Positions 5,857-8,718 of a DNA stretch of 8,718 bases are shown here, piece by piece. The translations under genes and the position numbers were made by a program. How positions within the stretch are numbered: the first letter of the stretch is position 1; the number at the start of each line of letters is the position of its first letter. The DNA lies in assembly GCA_964415715.1 (NCBI GenBank), contig CAYQBK010000006.1:1-8718 (forward strand). The letters are read 5' to 3'. Under the pieces are notes generated by a model. The model made no database searches. It saw nothing but the letters and a program-made list of their open reading frames with translations, and was not told where the DNA came from. Source of the DNA: DALYDK01 sp964415715. GTDB taxonomy: Bacteria > Patescibacteriota > Saccharimonadia > Saccharimonadales > CAIOMD01.

Positions 5857-5933
5857 TATAGTATTGGTAGTTTATACAACAAAAAATAATTAAAATACCA
5901 ACAATAAAAACTTAACAAGAAACATCCGCGAAA

Positions 5934-6926
5934 ATGCAAGGCAAAAAAATTAGGCTTGATAGCTATTCTATGGCTAAAAACCCCAAACAACATCAAACGA
6001 TAGAATACAGAAACAGACAGAGTATAGCTAGGACTTTTGATGATGTTGTTGTCCCAAAAACGGCTAAAAAGCCAATAAAAAGCGAATCTTTTAAACCAAT
6101 ATTAGCTAGATCCTTCCCTAGTTATTCAATGGCCGGTGGACCAAGCCTAAACAATGGACAGGGCAGTAATTTTAGCCCAATTAGCCAAACAACCAATAAT
6201 AATCAATTGTTTTTTGGAATAAATAAACCTAATATAGATATTATCAATAACATAGTTGAAAATGACAAATTTAAGTATTTACTAATGGCTATTGTCGTGG
6301 TGGCTCTTATAGGTTTTACTGTGTTAAATGGCTACACCTATATAACCAATAAAAGTGACAGTTCTGTTGCGAAAACTCAAGATTCAACAGTTCAAACAAT
6401 GTCATTTTCAGACAGCACTAACCCGAAAAGTTACAATGAAGTACTACCAAACTACTCACTCAGTGAGTATGCGGTTTCAGCTGATAGCCCAAAGTCATTT
6501 TCTTCAGATAAGTTAGGCGGCATATCGAGAGTTATTCAGTATTCCACTTCAGATACGGTAGGTTTACAGTTGCCAAAAAATCTGTATGATTTGGCATGGT
6601 ATAAATCGAGTGCCAAGCCCAATAGTTCTGGTGCTACAGTTATAACAGGGCACGTCTCTGGTCCATCTAAAGCTGGTCCATTGTACAATATAAATCAGCT
6701 AAACAAAGATGATGTACTAAGTCTTACTCAGGGTGATGGCAAGACAATAAAATATAAGGTGGCTGGGACGGAGATTATTCCGGCTGCCAGTTTAGACACG
6801 GCGAAGTTATTAGATTCCTTTGACCCATACAAGCCAGGCTTAAACATTGTTGCACCATATGGTGACAATAAAAACGATGTGACAAAATACGACAAACGTT
6901 ACATCGTGTATGCCGTAAAAGATTAG
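5934..6926 (+). CDS. Single-pass membrane protein with a cysteine-less sortase-like domain
   Basis: The 330-residue product has a basic, low-complexity N-terminal region (about residues 1-112) with SYSMA at two places. A membrane helix (YLLMAIVVVALIGFTVL, about 115-131) follows. After it come a Ser/Thr-rich stalk and a C-terminal sortase fold (about 195-330). The sortase features are LQLPKNLYDLAWYKSS, the catalytic-His motif VITGHVSGPS (His240), the GPLYNINQLNKDD strand-helix, and the closing segment with Arg322 in YDKRYIVYA. Where active sortases have TLxTC, this protein reads LNIVAPYGD, and no cysteine occurs anywhere. It should therefore not perform the normal Cys-dependent cutting and joining. 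The topology is N-terminus inside, sortase-like domain outside. ATG 5934 is the only ATG after an in-frame TAA at 5913. Possible roles are a binding module or a regulator of true sortases. The fold call is fairly secure; the function is unknown. Confidence 0.8.
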   Translation: MQGKKIRLDSYSMAKNPKQHQTIEYRNRQSIARTFDDVVVPKTAKKPIKSESFKPILARSFPSYSMAGGPSLNNGQGSNFSPISQTTNNNQLFFGINKPNIDIINNIVENDKFKYLLMAIVVVALIGFTVLNGYTYITNKSDSSVAKTQDSTVQTMSFSDSTNPKSYNEVLPNYSLSEYAVSADSPKSFSSDKLGGISRVIQYSTSDTVGLQLPKNLYDLAWYKSSAKPNSSGATVITGHVSGPSKAGPLYNINQLNKDDVLSLTQGDGKTIKYKVAGTEIIPAASLDTAKLLDSFDPYKPGLNIVAPYGDNKNDVTKYDKRYIVYAVKD

Positions 6927-6952
6927 TATATTATTATCTGATAACATGAATT

Positions 6953-6981
6953 TTGCGTTGAGCTAGCAAAAAATGTATAAT
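6953..6981 (+). promoter_or_regulatory. Candidate promoter for rny
   Basis: The 195-bp gap before rny holds TTGCGT (6953-6958), a 17-bp spacer and a perfect TATAAT (6976-6981). A second perfect TATAAT at 7008-7013 lacks a clear -35. Either would give a leader of about 100-135 bases. The gene has a good Shine-Dalgarno sequence, GAAAGGA (7108-7114), seven bases before its ATG. Confidence 0.45.
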
Positions 6982-7121
6982 TAGTGTGGAAATTTACTGA
7001 ATTTTTATATAATTTCTAACTTTAGATTTATTAATACTTGAAAATACAGATACATCGTCAAGGCTAATGAAGTGATAGTGATCGCCAAGGGTTTGTCTGC
7101 ATTACCAGAAAGGAAAATGTT

Positions 7122-8636
7122 ATGGATCCAATAACTATTGTTTTGGCAATATTAGGGATTGCTACTGGATTTGGTGTTAGCCAAACTATTACCAAAAAGA
7201 AGATTGGCTCAGCAGCTCACGAGGCTGAAAAGCAACTAGCCAAAGCAAACAAAGAAGCATCGGCTATTACAAAAAAAGCCACCGAAGATGCAGCTATCGT
7301 AGCTGAAGAGGCTCGCAAAGAAGAACAACAACGGCGTAAAGAGTTCAAAGATACTGAAAATAGGTTAATCGATCGCGAAAAGTCGTTAGACTCAAAACTC
7401 GATGAATTAGATAAACGGGTAGAGAAACTCCGTAAGAGTGAAGATGAAGTCGAAGAACTAAAAAATGTTATTCGCGAGCTACGTGTAAAGCAGCAGGACA
7501 AGCTTGAAAAGATAGCTAAACTTAGTAAGGCCGAAGCTGCTGATAAACTCATGCAGATGACAGAAAGGGATATAAAAGATGACCTTATTGGCCTGGTAAA
7601 CAAATTGCAAAAAGACGCCGAAGATGTTGCCGAAGATCAGGCCGGTGCTATTATTGTTGCTGCCATGGAGCGTATGGCTAGTGACGTAACCGCAGAACGT
7701 ACAGTGACAGCTGTTAAGCTTGATGACGAAGAAATGAAAGGGCGTATTATTGGTAAAGAAGGCCGTAATATTCAGGCTCTTCAGCGAGCAACTGGTGTTG
7801 ATATTATGGTGGATGACACCCCAGGTATGATAATACTCAGCAGTTTTGATCCAGTTCGACGGGAGGTGGCGAGAGTTGCCCTGGAAATGCTATTAAAAGA
7901 TGGTCGGGTTCACCCTGGGCGTATTGAAGAGGTGGTGGATAAAGCTCAAAAGCAGGTTCAAAAAGAAGTTATTCGGGCCGGTGAAGATGCTGCACGGGAA
8001 GTTGGTGTTGTCGGCATTCCCAAAGAGATACTGCAATACGTTGGCGAGTTAAAATTTAGAACCAGTTATGGCCAAAATGTACTTAAACACTCAACTGAAA
8101 TGTCTCACATGGCTGGCATAATTGCCGCCCAGATTGGTGCTGATGTCCGGGTTTGTAAATACGCTGCCCTGTTGCATGATGTTGGCAAGGCTCTTACACA
8201 TAAAATAGAAGGTAAACACCACCATATTTCAGCCGAAATAGCTCGCAAATATGGTGTTCCTGAGGATATTTGTCATGCTATCGAAGCTCATCATGATGAT
8301 ATTGAGGCAACGACCACCGAAGCGTTAGTTATACGAGTTGTTGACGCCATCAGTGCTGCTCGTCCAGGTGCCCGAAATATAAGTGCCGAAAACTTTGCGC
8401 AGCGCATGTCCGAGCTAGAAAATGTTGCCAATAGCTTTGCTGGAGTCGAGAAAACCTATGCCATAAGTGCCGGTCGTGAAGTTCGGATATTTGTTACTCC
8501 AGGCAAAATAGATGACCTGAGTGCCATAAAACTAGCCCGTGATGTAGCCAATAAAATAGAATCAACTATGCAGTATCCAGGTACAATAAAAGTCAATGTC
8601 ATACGTGAAACTCGAGCCATAGAGTTTGCTAAATAA
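7122..8636 (+). CDS. rny: Ribonuclease Y
   Basis: RNase Y is the membrane-anchored endoribonuclease that starts mRNA decay in many bacteria lacking RNase E. The 504-residue product matches the usual size (about 520). It has an N-terminal membrane helix (about residues 4-20) and a long charged coiled coil (about 25-150, Lys/Glu/Ala-rich). A KH RNA-binding domain carries the GxxG loop in GRIIGKEGRN and IMVDDTPGMIILSSFDPVRRE. An HD phosphohydrolase domain has KHSTEMSHMAG, the metal-binding LLHDVGKA, EGKHHHISAEIA and EAHHDD, followed by DAISAARPGAR. All catalytic His/Asp pairs are present. The ATG at 7122 is set by a good Shine-Dalgarno sequence and a normal N-terminus (MDPITIVLAILG). It is followed 29 bp later by a ymdB-type gene, the same order as in Bacillus, so the two are probably one operon. 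Confidence 0.97.
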   Translation: MDPITIVLAILGIATGFGVSQTITKKKIGSAAHEAEKQLAKANKEASAITKKATEDAAIVAEEARKEEQQRRKEFKDTENRLIDREKSLDSKLDELDKRVEKLRKSEDEVEELKNVIRELRVKQQDKLEKIAKLSKAEAADKLMQMTERDIKDDLIGLVNKLQKDAEDVAEDQAGAIIVAAMERMASDVTAERTVTAVKLDDEEMKGRIIGKEGRNIQALQRATGVDIMVDDTPGMIILSSFDPVRREVARVALEMLLKDGRVHPGRIEEVVDKAQKQVQKEVIRAGEDAAREVGVVGIPKEILQYVGELKFRTSYGQNVLKHSTEMSHMAGIIAAQIGADVRVCKYAALLHDVGKALTHKIEGKHHHISAEIARKYGVPEDICHAIEAHHDDIEATTTEALVIRVVDAISAARPGARNISAENFAQRMSELENVANSFAGVEKTYAISAGREVRIFVTPGKIDDLSAIKLARDVANKIESTMQYPGTIKVNVIRETRAIEFAK

Positions 8637-8665
8637 CTTGGTTGAAAAAAACAAGGATTTCTTAG

Positions 8666-8718
8666 GTGAATATTCTGTATTTGGGTGATATTGTCGGTGC
8701 TCCTGGCAGGCAACTAAT
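8666..8718 (+). CDS. ymdB: YmdB-type metallophosphoesterase, N-terminal fragment (3' end outside window)
   Basis: Only 17 codons are visible, reading MNILYLGDIVGAPGRQL from a GTG start. This matches the opening of the YmdB/TIGR00282 calcineurin-like phosphodiesterases (usually of the form ILFIGDIVGxPGR), in which the Asp of GDIVG binds metal. AAGGA (8653-8657) lies eight bases before the GTG and supports the start. In Bacillus subtilis YmdB is a phosphodiesterase linked to biofilm choice and to RNase Y, and its gene directly follows rny, as here. Confidence 0.85.
   Translation, partial: MNILYLGDIVGAPGRQL

Noticed and set aside
6934..6944. Inverted repeat TTATC-T-GATAA after the sortase-like gene as a terminator
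   Set aside because: The stem is five AT-rich pairs with a one-base loop and no following T-run, which is too weak to support.
7217..7603. Long Ser-rich open frame on the minus strand within rny
   Set aside because: It is a shadow of the Lys/Glu/Ala-rich coiled-coil codons and has no start signal or recognisable domain.

Overview
The window is AT-rich, tightly packed bacterial DNA with no RNA genes, CRISPR array or insertion sequence that I can see. It most resembles a Patescibacteria/CPR genome, probably Candidatus Saccharibacteria (TM7). This is an inference from the small, overlapping genes, weak or absent Shine-Dalgarno signals, several promoters that abut start codons, a very short TsaB, and the mix of PRC-barrel, lamin-tail and sortase-like surface proteins. 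TGA ends recX, tsaE and the small membrane protein gene, so TGA is a stop here; this argues against the Gracilibacteria/SR1 code, in which TGA is glycine.

Layout: the 3' end of recA (1-378) is followed by recX (406-1008), which runs tail to tail into a PRC-barrel gene on the minus strand (992-1513) with a 17-bp overlap. A divergent promoter region (1514-1595) then starts a plus-strand run: a secreted two-lamin-tail-domain protein (1596-3119), tsaE (3040-3510, overlapping the lamin-tail gene by about 80 bp) and a very short tsaB (3507-3899). Facing it is a Fur-family regulator gene (3903-4325, minus). This gene is divergent from a ZIP metal transporter (4419-5177), and the gap between them holds two abutting TTGCAA-N5-TTGCAA palindromes that sit exactly on the regulator's own promoter.

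Next come two neighbouring genes with near-duplicate promoters (28 of 38 positions identical). One encodes a proline-rich, repeat-containing, tail-anchored protein (5311-5832). The other encodes a single-pass membrane protein with an external sortase-like domain that keeps the His and Arg but has no cysteine anywhere (5934-6926). The window ends with rny, encoding RNase Y (7122-8636), and the first 17 codons of a ymdB-type phosphodiesterase gene (8666-).

Functionally, the flanks are conserved housekeeping genes: recombination and its modulator (recA/recX), and RNA decay with its usual neighbour (rny/ymdB). The order recA ... rny-ymdB matches the Bacillus arrangement, with this lineage's extra genes inserted between. 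The inserted part combines tRNA t6A modification (tsaE/tsaB), a self-contained metal-homeostasis switch (Fur-family regulator, operator and ZIP transporter), and cell-envelope proteins. The most promising unexplained unit is the co-regulated pair at 5210-6926.
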